Below, one piece after another: positions 10,523-20,180 of a stretch of DNA of 25,942 nt. Under the pieces are notes generated by a model, which made no database searches, was not told the origin of the DNA, and worked only from the letters and a program-made list of their open reading frames with translations. Position numbers and translations under genes: made by a program. The DNA lies in assembly GCF_001949145.1 (NCBI RefSeq), contig NW_019091550.1, positions 376,126 through 402,067 of the forward strand. Direction: 5' to 3'. The stretch comes from Acanthaster planci. Taxonomy: Eukaryota > Echinodermata > Asteroidea > Valvatida > Acanthasteridae. The first letter of the stretch is position 1. Every line of letters starts with the position of its first letter.

Positions 10523-11020
10523 GACTTCAAACTGAACCGTTTCTACAGCATTAAATGTTCTACACCGTATGACTAAAGACTAAAGTCCTTCGTTTTGGTC
10601 TTCAGGTTCAACGTTCCGGCGATATACCTGCACACTTAGCACGTTACTTTAGAATTACGGTTTTAGTTGGTTTCCTATCATTCAAACAATGAGGGACAGG
10701 GTACCCGCCAACAGGGCTTTTTCGCAGTCTAATTGTCCACGAAATATGAATCGTTCGAAATATGAACTCGGTAATAAAAGCGCTTGTAATGAAACACAAA
10801 AAGTGAGTTTATTACGTATACATCAGCCTCATTTTCCTAATTTTTGTCCTCTCTCCGTGACCTCTCATTATTCCTAGCTTATTTTTTACTTAGTACATTC
10901 TGCGACTTATTAATCTCATCCGGTTCTTTTTTTCTGCAGGTTCAATGTGCTTTGCAAAACCATCTAACAATGAGCAGGTTAGCATGGAGACGGTACACTT
11001 GACGGAACGCGCACGCCTGA
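10523..11020 (-). promoter_or_regulatory. UNC119 5' flank / probable 5'UTR and promoter
   Basis: This is the DNA directly upstream of the UNC119 ATG on the minus strand. No TATA box at a convincing distance and no RNA gene is visible. The first ~130 bp is fairly balanced in base composition, and the rest is AT-rich with short open frames lacking motifs. The assignment as promoter rests on position only. Confidence 0.4.
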
Positions 11021-11024
11021 ACCG

Positions 11025-11095
11025 TACCGTACTATATACTGTATATGTACAGTACATGGACATTACATGTACTTGTACATGTAGAGCTACGGTAT
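11025..11095. repeat. TACATGTA-rich palindromic tract
   Basis: A ~70-bp run is made of overlapping self-complementary words such as ATATACTGTATAT, GTACAGTAC and ACATGTACTTGTACATGT. Similar words occur near 9160-9195 and 22602-22620. This may be ordinary genome-wide enrichment of TACATGTA rather than a specific element. Confidence 0.5.
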
Positions 11096-11529
11096 CGCGT
11101 TTATGCACCACGATTATCTGGCGAGTGAGCGAGACACGAAGTTGGTCAGTTTGAAACACAAGGTTAAAACGCCGTTTAAAAAGGAATTGTATCTAAATAG
11201 CAAGAGTGTATACATTTTCATTAACAGCAGAAGCAAGAATTGTCATTGCTTATCGAATGGGATCAAGAGAGGGCGCTTTTTATGTGGCGACAAGACAAAT
11301 CTATCTTGCTCCTCACTCCCTGCACTGCAACTGTTCTACTGCAGGGTGTACTCCAAAAAAAGTATACAGTCAGAAAATTAACTGCAAAGTAAAAATGTGA
11401 ACATTTTTGTTTGTTGGAGTACCTTGGAAGGTTTCTTTAACTTCGTCTCTTTCCACCTACAAATCCCCACAAAGCTATTGGTTGCACAAGTGATGAGAAT
11501 GGCAACTTGGTGTTCATTTGTAATTGATT
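11096..11529. other. No gene recognised
   Basis: Several overlapping open frames of 60-90 codons occur on both strands, but none has a recognisable motif or credible splice sites. The stretch separates the tract before it from the broken 3' end of the retrotransposon that follows. Confidence 0.4.
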
Positions 11530-12020
11530 CCACTGCATACCACTGGACGAAAAACATTTGCATCGTACAGGACTTTTCCCTTCATGTTAAGATGGAAAGA
11601 GATCACCGTGCTACGGAGCTTGGGAGGGCAGCCAATCTTCTCTAAGAGTTGGAATAGACCCTTCCTGGGGCCTAACGCCTTCTTGGTACCACTGTACATG
11701 CCGCGGATGTTGCCAGACTCAGCACTTCGCTGGATTCCTTCACACAGCTGCTGCCAATAGTCATTGGCACACTTTCTGGCTATGCGTTGTGTAGTACTCT
11801 GCACGATTCTTAGCGCTGCAAAAGTCTGTCTGGTCGGGCGTCTCATGTGACGTAGGAAAGCTTCACGTTTGGCCTCGATGGCAGGTTCCATCCTTGGTAA
11901 ATTTGTGTTGAACTAGTCCTGGCTGGGCCTTTCCTTCTTGCCAAATATGGACCTGGCTGTCTTGCAGATGGCTTCTTTTGTTGCATTCCACTTTGTTGTG
12001 GCTTCATGCTCTGGGGGGCC
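11530..12020 (-). pseudogene. Linker and truncated reverse transcriptase of the same element
   Basis: After a stop at about 12021 the frame resumes with a Glu/Lys-rich linker (KWNATKEAICKTARSIFGKKER) containing another stop at a position where related elements have Trp. The frame from 11891 reads MEPAIEAKREAFLRHMRRP…CANDYWQQLCEGIQ…, then KKALGP is joined directly to KGLFQLLEKIGCPPKLRS. In intact relatives these two are separated by well over 100 residues holding the RT fingers and the first palm Asp, so an internal deletion removed them. Homology fades after VVCSGI, before the FADD catalytic motif. No catalytic RT residue remains. Confidence 0.82.
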
Positions 12021-12830
12021 CTAAAGAGATTGATCCAGGGTGGACACGTACTCTACCACCTTAGCTGGAACCGTGACCTGCGCGGTGTTGATGAGAGGAC
12101 AACCTTTGTGCTTTGAGCAGTGCAGATTACATGATTGTAAGCGTATTTTGCTGCACGTAAGAGCGTGGTCAGTGTCGCAGTCTGCACTATGGTAGCTTCT
12201 AGTGACAAGTACGCTATTGAGAGCAGAGCGCTTGATGATGATTAAATCAAGTTGGTGCCAACGATTAGACCTATGATGTTTCCAGGACACTTTGTGCGAC
12301 GGCCTGCACTCAAAGAATGTGCTTGTAATGCAGAGGCCGTGGTAGCAGCATACTTCCATTGGCATCTGATCGTTCTCATTTGTCTTCCCAGTGCCATGGT
12401 GCCCGAGGCTAGTAGGCCGTGCCTCATGATCCGCGCCACCCGGGCATTGAAATCACCGAGGAGCAATAAGGACTCATCTTTTGAAGAACCTTTGATCAGA
12501 GCATCAAGTTGCCCATAACACTGATCCTTTGTTTCTTCTGATGAGGTTAACAGGGCCTCGAGCAGTGCTGAGACAGGTGGAGAGCAGACGCTCGGTGCCT
12601 GCAGAAGGGGGCTCTACCGAAGCTAGAAGGGTGTTCCTGATGGCAAAGCCAACTCCATGCTGGCGGGGATCCTTGCGTTCTCTACCCTTCCAGAAAAAAA
12701 AAGTATAGGTCTCCTCTTTAAGGGAGCCACTAGAGCGGAGCCTGGTTTCTTGAAGGTCAGCTATGCTGATGTTGAGTCTGGAAAGCTCTCTGTCGATGAT
12801 AGCTGTTTTCCTGGTGTCATCCACTTGCAA
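12021..12830 (-). pseudogene. Broken AP-endonuclease domain of the non-LTR retrotransposon
   Basis: Three frames must be joined to read the domain. The first (12830 to about 12540) has DDTRKTAIIDRELSRLNI, the catalytic-Glu motif LQETRL and HGVGFAIRNTL, ending at GPVNLI. A shift with loss of a few residues follows (the expected SAYAPT motif is missing). The second carries ETKDQCYGQLDALIKG and the metal-binding LLGDFNARV. The third contains NENDQ, CCYHGLCITSTFF, HKVSWKHHRSNRWHQLDL and the catalytic pair in SADCDTDHALT. The nicking activity that starts target-primed reverse transcription (family knowledge) would be lost because of the shifts. Confidence 0.87.
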
Positions 12831-13379
12831 GTCGAATAACGGGAGACTTTTTTGTTTTCTTGATATGTTTGCCTGGTGCGAAGTTTACCGTCTACTTGAC
12901 ATGTCTGAGGTGTACATTAAGCTTTAGGCACCCACTAAAGCAGGCAGACGTTAGCGAGCCAACACCTTATTGACCGGAGGATGCCCGCCTTGAGGCGGGC
13001 GGTAGTCGGCCAGTGGAACACGATTGTCCCTCCCACCGTCGAAACTGACCCGTGGCGCCCCATTCCATACGCCAATTGGGAAGGACTTTAACCCGTAAAC
13101 TGTCAGCTTCTGTGTTGTTTCCTCACTCAGAAACAAGGCTGGAATAGCCTCTTCAGGGCGCAAGCCTGGGCAAAAATATGGAGATCCTGGGTTGCCCAAA
13201 CGTCAAGATCCCCCTCTCCGCCTTGCTGATGGGACCCAAAGGAATGTTGAACATGACGTTTGGCACCAGCTCGGAGCCAACACGTGAGAGATTTAGGAGA
13301 CAGAGATTTAGGCAACGCATTAAACACAAAATACAACTATGGTGTTCTATAGCCACCAACGACTCCGTCACTGTGGTAC

Positions 13380-13676
13380 ACGTACCTGGTGTCGCGTTGT
13401 GCCGTCGTGTTGTGGTGTATCTTGATGCCGCCGCGTCATGCCGTCCCGTCTTGCCGTTGTATCGTGCCGTCATGACATCGCGTCTTGCAGTCGTAGCGTC
13501 ATGCCATCGCGTCGCCTCTTATGGTGTGGCTTTTATATAGTGTGTGTTAGGCTGTCGCATCCTGCCATCGTGCTGTCATGTCCTAATGTCTTGCCGTCGT
13601 GTCATATCATCGCACCATGGCGTTGTGCTGTCGCGTCGTGTCGTCCGTCATATCGTGCCGCCGTGCCTTACTGTTT
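13380..13676. repeat. Left subterminal CGTCGTG-type degenerate array
   Basis: About 300 bp is built from short words of 5-8 bp such as GCCGTCGTG, GCGTCATGCC, CGTCTTGC and CATCGCGTC, with no fixed period. CpG density is far above that of the surrounding AT-rich DNA. The open frames across it are a by-product of the low TA content and repetitive words, not evidence of a gene. Confidence 0.85.
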
Positions 13677-14275
13677 CTAAAAATGGCTGATGATTACTAA
13701 GGCGCGCGTATGTCACAGGTCCTGGAAAAAATAATGTGCGTACATAGGGTTTGCACAATACCAAATACGTGCCCATAGAAAACAGTGCAAAATCAGACTA
13801 AAATAGCGCCGCCTCCGTTTTTTCACTGAAAATTCAACATTATGGCCAAGAAGATCACTTTTCATTACAATGTTATGGGGGTTAGCCACGTGATTTTTTG
13901 TTTACCTTTCCCCGAAGATACCTCCCAAATATAGCAAAACTATGCCCTCAGTTCTGAATGTGGCCGCCCGCCTCTATCCAAAATAGGCCTGCAATTTGAG
14001 GCTTTTTGTGAAAGAATTATCCCGAACTGGACACTGCCAGTCCCACATTCGCGATTTACAGAAAAATTTCTATGATCCCTCCTGATTATGACATGTCTTA
14101 TTGTAAAAACTCCGTAGGACCACAAAATATGAATGAGCTTGCGCCCAGAAATATTACACAACTAAGTGGAATTCACCAATGGGCCTACAAGACTTGATCA
14201 TGAAAAATGGTATCTCTTTGTTTCGAACTTAATCCCGTCTCTAAGGGCGCCATCTATTTCAACGCGCCACCTATT

Positions 14276-14512
14276 TCGTCGTGCAACGGCACGACGTCAA
14301 GGGGCGACGGGACTGCATGACGCGACGGCACAACAAGACAATACGACGCAACGGCTAGACACCAGGACGCGACGCTAGGCCACAACGACACGATGTAAGC
14401 ATTAAACACGGGATAAAATTATTGAGAAAAGAGGCGACGCCACAACGCGATGGCACAAAGCGACAGAACTATCGTAGCGTCGCGTCGTGGCGTCGGGACG
14501 ACGCGACGAAAT
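14276..14512. repeat. Right subterminal array, inverted relative to the left one
   Basis: This ~235-bp tract is built from GCACGACG, GACGGGAC, GACGCGACGGCACAAC, ACGACACGATG and similar words, the reverse complement of the left array's vocabulary. It runs up to the right terminal inverted repeat. An AT-rich interruption occurs near 14400-14425. Confidence 0.85.
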
Positions 14513-14534
14513 TTGGCGGCTATAAAACACCATA

Positions 14535-15485
14535 CGGAGTCTCAAAACCTTTCGTTGGAAAGGAATTTTGCACAATGCAATTTCGCTGTAACAAATTTTC
14601 TCCTACATTTTCGCTCATTGGGATCAAACGTTTCGGAACAGCGAGAGTTGACTGTACACAGACAAATACTGTAGTAGTGTTGCCCGTCACACAATGACAA
14701 ACACAACAACCGTGCACCGAGTCCCCCTTAATGTGCACATTTACTTTTACATTAATTTTGCCATGATCTCAAGTTCACTTCTCGGTTATGGTAATCTGAT
14801 AACATTGAAGGAACACTTTCCCAGTATGTAACAATGTTGAGATTTTGTGAACAGGTTTCAAGAAAAGTGTAGTAGTCAATGAGTCAAACACCAGATGTTC
14901 ACCAAGGCCAGTTGACCCATTGATAAAACTTGGTTAGCTACTTGGAATGTGGGGGCGGAGGCCAATGCACCCACAACTTTCCTTATTTCATGGAATAATA
15001 TTTCTTTGAAATGAAGGAGTGGAACTTTGTTAAGAAATTGATATAATTCATGAGTTTACATCATTTGATTTTATTCTGAGTGGTCAATGGAATTAGTCAT
15101 CAATTTAGAGCAGGTCGATGTAACCTTACCGCAAAATTTGTGACTTATATCCAGTAACTGAAAGTGTGTTGAGAAACCGAGCTGGAACTTTACGAGTATA
15201 GAGCTAAAGTCTGATGAGACCAGCTTCGATGCTTTGAGCCTGGGAAGTGATGTTGAGAAAATACTTCATTTGTGAAGTATTTTGCTGCGGTGAAATACTT
15301 GTTAGCAAACAGGAGGATTTTCCACACCAACTCCCTGTTTGACTGTGAGGAGCTTTGCATGTCGAGTCGAGGTTGTTAAACAGTATCAAAGCTGTAATCA
15401 AAACAAAATTTCATTTCAAATGTCCAGTCCCCTCCACACACATTCATTTCATCTATTGAAAACATACAACAGACAACAGGAATGA
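14535..15485. other. No gene recognised; one perfect 11-bp hairpin
   Basis: Mostly AT-rich unique sequence. A perfect inverted repeat AAAATACTTCA/TGAAGTATTTT with a 4-base loop lies at 15258-15283. Nothing else in it supports a gene or RNA. Confidence 0.5.
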
Positions 15486-15492
15486 GAAAGTT

Positions 15493-15703
15493 GTTTCCTG
15501 AAAGCTGTGAATGGAACAAAAAGCACACCATGCATTGAACCAATTTTTCAGGGTTTTATCGCGCATCTTTGCATCGAAGCCCTATGTTGGGGATTGGCTG
15601 TGATAAGTATTTTTCTGATTGGTTTCAACTATAAACATTTTTCTGATTGGGCTCAACACATTTTTAATGCGATGCAGGGACGGATCTAGCTTTCAGGAAA
15701 CGA
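15493..15703. repeat. Short inverted repeat enclosing ~185 bp
   Basis: TTTCCTGAAAGCT near 15494-15506 and its exact reverse complement AGCTTTCAGGAAA near 15688-15700 enclose a stretch with two tandem CTGATTGG(G/T)…CAAC phrases. This may be a tiny inverted-repeat element, but no target duplication could be identified. Confidence 0.45.
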
Positions 15704-15819
15704 AGGGGGCTGACAGACGTACTGAATAAGGGAAGCCCTGCTAAGGGGATCCACCGGTACTCGATGTAATTGTTCAACTATAGATGAATAGATGATGACG
15801 CAATCCTCATCCAGTATTT

Positions 15820-15935
15820 TTTTATTTTTGTTTGTTGGGCTTTTGGGTGGGGTGTTTGTTTGTTTGTTGGGGGTTGGGGTTGTTTGTTGGGTTGATTGTT
15901 GGGTTGTTTGTTTGGCTGGCTGGCTGGTTGGGTAG
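15820..15935. repeat. GT-rich low-complexity tract (TTGTTTGTTGGG-like)
   Basis: A run made of TTTGTTTG, TTGGG and GGCTGGCT words. Its complement reads as a Gln/Pro/Asn-rich frame (NKQPNNQPNKQPQPP), which is a composition artefact rather than a protein. Confidence 0.8.
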
Positions 15936-16099
15936 CCCTACTCATTTCAGTCCTCTCACTGGTAATTCCATTTAGTCCGGTCTGAACGGGGGATTGCAAC
16001 CCCAACCCCCTCTCGATATCTGCCTCTGCAATCAATCTGCTTTCAAGTGACTCCATAACCCTAACGGAGCTAGGTCAGATTCTGCCACTCCCCACATTT

Positions 16100-17822
16100 A
16101 CCTCCTGTATCGCCGACACACATTTTTTCACGAGCCGAGCGTATGCAAGTTTTCAGTAACTGTTTTTGTGGTCATTTTGCTATCAATTTTATTGAAAACG
16201 AACATACCGTTCTTGCGAAGCGCCCATTTTTCCGAGACAGGTCAGCTAAAATGTATACTTTTGCACTGCCGTGCATGGGTTGCCACGTCTGGCCTTCAAT
16301 GTAACAGGACCTTAACAACAAACCGTATATCAAATTGAGTTGAAACTGCACATAATTATGTAATGATAAGGAGTGCCTTGACATGCACGCCAAGTTTTAT
16401 GGAAATCAAGCATGGGACAGTCGTGTTTTTTTTTGGGGGGGGGGTTGTTGAATCTCCCAGCTGCACACGTGAGATGGTCCAAAATAACCTGGCTCTTGTA
16501 GGGTTCAGTTTTGAGCTCACGGCCCTGCTAAGACCTCAGGCCTAGCTGCCCAACCCTGTGACGCGAGTTTCACCATCATCACACTGATTAAACGGATTTC
16601 CAATTCCCAAACCTTATGTTAAAAACCCTTCCTTACTTAGCCGCACAAAACCAAAGGTATCACTCCATGAACCAGTAACAATTCAGTGGCAGAATTTCAC
16701 ATTAAATTGAAAACCTTGCAAGCGAAATCTACCTTGCAAAACCAATAACCAGTCTTCAAAAACAACAGCGACAATCCCAATTTTTAATTATTATCAGCAA
16801 AATGCTTGAGACTGAATTGAGATTCAGATTTACAGAAATCATCAGATCTCACCCATAACAGTTTTCACAAATTCCTCAGTCCAAAACTGGGCTACTAAAC
16901 ACCCAGAACATCTTATGTTGCACACTTTGTGAATTCGACAAAACATTAGGCCTAATGGGCCCTGTCCTATAAGCCTTACTCCATGACGGTATCAAGAAAA
17001 CTAAAAAGTGGAATGAAGTGACAACATTTTTTTCATCCCAACCACTGTGTTGTGTCAAACCCTTTAAAAACTAGAATCTCCCAGTTATTGCAATTTGATT
17101 TTATAGTGTAGATTCAATTGGACTACCAAGGTATCCACCAAGTTGAGCAGAAGCACCCCATCATCGCTTGAAAAAGAGACACAGTAGTGACGCGCACGCC
17201 ACGCACACGTCTTAAGAATCTAATATCAAATAAGTGCTGGTACTCAGTTGCCGAAAGCTCGGCAATCAGAGCACTGATTTGATATATTCGTGTCGATATT
17301 CTGATCACGGTGCTACGTAGCCCTTCCACATTTCGCACACATTTCGTGGTCGTTTGTGAACCAGCGAGGTCAGACCAAGGGTGCAATCCCGTAAATAGGC
17401 CAGAAATCTGTCCGCCGAGCTCATTAATAGAAGTTATAGACACTTAAGATTTTGTATATAAAGTATGATTGAAGAAATATGGCACTGAACCTCTGGCCTG
17501 GACTCGGGGCTCTAATTCTGAGTAATTTGGATGCGATTGGGTCCGAAAGAGGCTTTATTTAGTCGTTTTGCCGAGGGATTTATTTCAAAATGGCTACTTT
17601 CCCTAGCTGGGGAATGATCCTTCGTTCTGGGGGTGGTCTGCTTTGGGTGAGAATGTCTCAAAAAATCACTGGTCAACCTACCAAAAATTAAACGGAAAAT
17701 TAAAGATGACTTGTTGATCATCACTTTCTGTGTGGCCTGATCACTGCGATAGTTGTATTTTAAAAAAGAATTCTTTTGAAGTATAGGGATTTTATCACTG
17801 TTGTCTGTGGGAATTTACTTAC
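16100..17822. other. No confident gene
   Basis: Unique sequence with a T9-G10 run at about 16425-16444. A 106-codon minus-strand frame at 17123-17443 (SINELGGQISGLFTGLHPWSDL…) has no recognised motif. It could be an exon of the same unknown gene as 17823-18073, but no clean acceptor pairs with it in phase. Confidence 0.4.
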
Positions 17823-18073
17823 TTGGGTGCACCTTCAAAGGAAAGAAAATTGCGTCCTCTAGTTAGTCTCGCTTGGGGCTCATAGGCATGCCCAGCGTAT
17901 GCCTGTGTATGTTGTGGACACAGTTGGGACGGGGGGACAGTACGTTCACTTTTACGTTCAAGACGTACACGACAGTTGGTCCATGTATAATTGTATATCA
18001 TAAGTCTCTCCTCTACAAACGTGGCTGACCTTTTTAACAGAGAGAAATGAACTTTCCATTTCTTTTGAGCCAT
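17823..18073 (-). CDS. Possible first coding exon of an unrecognised gene
   Basis: An ATG at 18073 opens a frame of 83 codons plus two bases, ending at a perfect GTAAGT donor (17817-17822). The peptide begins MAQKKWKVHFSLLKRSATF and is rich in basic and aromatic residues in its first half; the second half has SQLCPQHTQAYAGHAYE. No signal peptide or known domain is recognised. About 20 bp upstream of the ATG lies GTTGCCATGG (18084-18093), a good half of the RFX X-box palindrome, although the second half is degenerate. Evidence is the open frame, the donor and its position; a chance frame remains possible. Downstream exons are not identified. Confidence 0.4.
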
Positions 18074-18170
18074 GTGTTTTTAGGTTGCCATGGTTGTTGA
18101 CGTCTTTTGATAATAAATGTACATGCGGAAATTATGGATTTTGTAGCGCAAAAGCGTGCTTACAGCGAGT

Positions 18171-19220
18171 TAGGGGTGCAGATCACTAATTAAAGTGAGA
18201 ATTTATATGCGTTTATATGTCTGTGGAGAGGATGCAGTTCACTAATAGAATCTGAAAGTTGACTCCTAATGGTGCGCCTTGGATAGGAAAAATTACGTGC
18301 AAAATTTTAGAATTTGTAATGTTTTTCTCGTTCAGCTACTTCTTAAAAAATCCATCTCGAAAAAGGGTCTTTGGAAAATATTTGCTAGTATATCAAAATT
18401 ATTTATAGAAACTGAAAAAATCACCTGACCTAAAAGAGAAATATCCCGCCCAAAATTAACCCATCACTTCTGTAAATCTAAAATACATAAAGAACAGTGC
18501 AATGCGGCAGTCTCATACACAGATGAATATTTACGGTTTGAAATTTTATGGTGGTCCGTTGGTGAAAACCGAAATAAAAACAGATCAACATATTTTATTC
18601 AGTCTTATAATTTATAAGCTGTAAACTTAAAGGAATATTCTACTTCAATTACGAAAGACTCTAATCGTCTATCTAACCTTTGCTGACAACAACTGGTGAT
18701 GTCAACCGAACAAAATCTGAAACCCATCGACTGCAAGTAGTCTACTCTCTGCTAGAGGGCTAAAAAAACAGGGAGCTGATCTTAGCAAAAACTTAAACAG
18801 TCTCTCATTCTGGGGGCGAAACAATATCCTTTTTTAAAAGATACTTGTGAGGCACTATTAAATGCTAATGATATGAGTTGTGGCCAGGATCTAGGGGTGC
18901 AGACCACTAATTCAAGTGAGGATTTCTGGCCAGCTCATTAGCATTAAAAGTGCCCCCCCCCACAGTATCTTTTGAAAAAGGAGATTGTTTGGACCCCAAA
19001 GTGGTGAGATTGCGTAAATCGTTGCCGGGATCAACTCCCTGGGTCTTTGAGCTTTCATATGAGAGCAGAATGGCTAAAAACTACGGTTGAAAAATGGTCC
19101 TTGGCGTGCATGCTATTGGGCCCTGGACAGTGCTGATTTGACACTGTTTTCAATAGGGCTTGAATTAGTGGACTGTACCCCTAGGAATTCTCACTCGGAT
19201 TAGTGGACTGCGCCCCTTAG
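18171..19220. repeat. Five copies of a ~35-bp motif around a large palindrome
   Basis: A motif close to AGGGGTGCAG(A/T)(C/T)CACTAATT followed by AAGTGAGAATTT occurs on the plus strand at 18171-18205 and 18891-18926 and, more weakly, at 18227-18250. On the minus strand it occurs at 19159-19184 and 19185-19220. The outermost strong copies face each other like terminal inverted repeats 1 kb apart. The central copy sits exactly in the loop of the palindrome at 18746-19067. No coding frame lies within. Confidence 0.75.
18746..19067. repeat. Imperfect palindrome, arms ~140 bp, motif in the loop
   Basis: The left arm (18746-18890) and right arm (18921-19067) are reverse complements with mismatches. 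Matching blocks include CAGGGAG(C/T)TGATC, AAACAAT(A/C)TCCTTTTT, AAAAGATACT and AATGCTAATGA. An inner TGGCCAG/CTGGCCA pair closes the hairpin. The right arm contains a C10 run where the left arm has an ordinary sequence. A further hairpin, CTATTG…ACAGTG with CACTGT…CAATAG, follows at about 19109-19156. The structure looks like a foldback transposon. Confidence 0.78.
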
Positions 19221-19249
19221 GAAGATCCTTATGAGTGCAACTTTCAGCT

Positions 19250-19467
19250 TCAGGGAACCAGACTGCTACACGCTCTATGTCGAGAGCGCTTGCGCATACT
19301 CCACGGACTGCAGTTGCGCACTTTGACACCAACGCCATCTTTGAAATTCATAAATAGAGGAAGCCGATCTCACAAAATTTGCTACATGTAAATCGACCGT
19401 CATCCTGTGAAACTAACACCTTTTGGTTGAGTGAATCGTGTGTTATTGAAGTTAGGAATTGATCCAG
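19250..19467 (+). promoter_or_regulatory. Probable PP1 promoter and 5'UTR
   Basis: Directly upstream of the PP1 start codon. CATAAATAG at about 19350 is TATA-like, and AACGCCATCTTTG at about 19330 resembles the YY1-type CCATCTT element common at animal promoters. The ~110 bp between them and the ATG would be a 5'UTR of normal length. The assignment rests on position and motif resemblance only. Confidence 0.4.
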
Positions 19468-19522
19468 ATGGCTGATACTGATAAAATTAACGTTGATAAC
19501 ATTATACATCGATTACTCGAAG
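19468..19522 (+). CDS. PPP1C: Protein phosphatase 1 catalytic subunit, coding exon 1
   Basis: The exon encodes MADTDKINVDNIIHRLLE plus the first base of the next codon, then a strong GTAAGA donor. This is the N-terminal helix of the PP1 catalytic subunit, closest in wording to the gamma/alpha type (MADLDKLNIDSIIQRLLE in vertebrates). The exon end after 18 codons plus one base is also where the vertebrate genes are split. PP1c removes phosphate from Ser/Thr in many regulatory complexes (family knowledge); the catalytic metal-binding motifs are in later exons. I did not find exon 2 (…RPGK… segment) in the following 6 kb, so the first intron probably extends past the window, unless this is an isolated exon copy. 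Confidence 0.88.
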
Positions 19523-20180
19523 GTAAGAAATTGGTCACGAAATCCTTTTTTTTTAATAGGCCTAATTTGGGTTTAGAATTAATTAGGCCCACAAAAAAAT
19601 TTTACGGGTAGGGGCCAGGGCTGTTGGTTGTTGGAAAGAATGACGGTTCACTCAACAGAAGGAAAACTGCAGTAATTTTACTCCGTTCTTTGAATAATTT
19701 CCGGGCATGCCGGGAATAATTACAGGATAGGCCTAGCCCTACCTACCCAACCACTCGTACATAGGACACCCCTGGCCCTCATGAGTCGTGCCCCTGAACT
19801 AGACATGCTAGACCTGTAATTTAGTAAACAGTGCCCGACGTATACTCCTCTGTCGTATATTGGGCCCTGTCCCGATTCATAGGGATTTCTTTCAAAAAAT
19901 TTTATTCGGGATATCCAGGGGCATATGGAAACTTGGCCCCACTAGTGTGGCATGAACTCTCAGTTCCGCTCCATCCTTAGCCACACATCCGTATGCGCAA
20001 TTTCGTGTCGGCATACTGAAAATTTTCGGCGCACCCACTTATTGTGGCGCAATTTCTTTTGCACACAGAGATGATCTTTAGCCTCTCCGCTTTCTTAGGG
20101 CCATTTATTGAATGATTTCACTCACGTTGTTCTGGTATTTTCCAGTCTTTTTGCCTTCACCCATTCAATCTCGCAGACTT
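19523..20180 (+). other. PP1 intron 1, proximal part
   Basis: Begins with the GTAAGA donor. Several TAGGCCTA-like words occur (about 19557, 19728). No exon or RNA gene recognised. Confidence 0.6.

Larger units (their letters stand above)
11530..13330 (-). mobile_element. Degenerate non-LTR retrotransposon (APE endonuclease + RT type)
   Basis: On the minus strand, from about 13200 down to 11530, successive frames read like the single large ORF of the non-LTR elements often annotated in animals as 'craniofacial development protein 2-like'. Order: an N-terminal segment (PPQGGHPPVNKVLAR near 12955), the AP-endonuclease domain, a linker, then a reverse-transcriptase fragment. Frameshifts, stops and two deletions make it non-functional. 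The 3' end stops inside the RT domain, so the element is incomplete at its 3' end, which is unusual for LINE 5' truncation and implies a later deletion or break. The exact 5' boundary is uncertain; the element at 13340 may have inserted into or beside it. Confidence 0.85.
13340..14532. mobile_element. TA-flanked inverted-repeat element with GC-rich subterminal arrays
   Basis: The ends are TGGTGTTCTATAGCCACCAA on the left and the inverse of TGGTGTTTTATAGCCGCCAA on the right (18 of 20 match). Each end is flanked by TA (13338-13339 and 14533-14534). Inside each end is a long degenerate array of CGTCGTG/CGTCGCG words on the left and CGACGCGACGGCACAACGAC words on the right, so the arrays are also inverted. 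The core (13681-14270) is unique and has no transposase frame. A TA duplication suggests a Tc1/mariner-like or similar mobiliser, but the terminal sequence is not one I recognise. Confidence 0.8.

Noticed and set aside
13178-13680. Open frames of 80-120 codons across the GC-rich array
   Set aside because: They arise because the CGTCGTG words contain few stop codons; composition is highly repetitive with no domain.
15675-16029. CAGGGACGGATCTAG … CTGCCTCTG as the ends of a hAT element
   Set aside because: The two ends match only about 11 of 15 and the flanks do not repeat; the resemblance is too weak.
16425-16444. T-run followed by G-run (also G9 near 3059 and C10 near 18951) as regulatory or quadruplex sites
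   Set aside because: Single homopolymer runs are common in animal introns and no multi-tract quadruplex pattern is present.
17123-17443. 106-codon minus-strand frame as a gene
   Set aside because: No recognised motif and no in-phase splice connection to the candidate exon at 17823-18073. Left as an open question.
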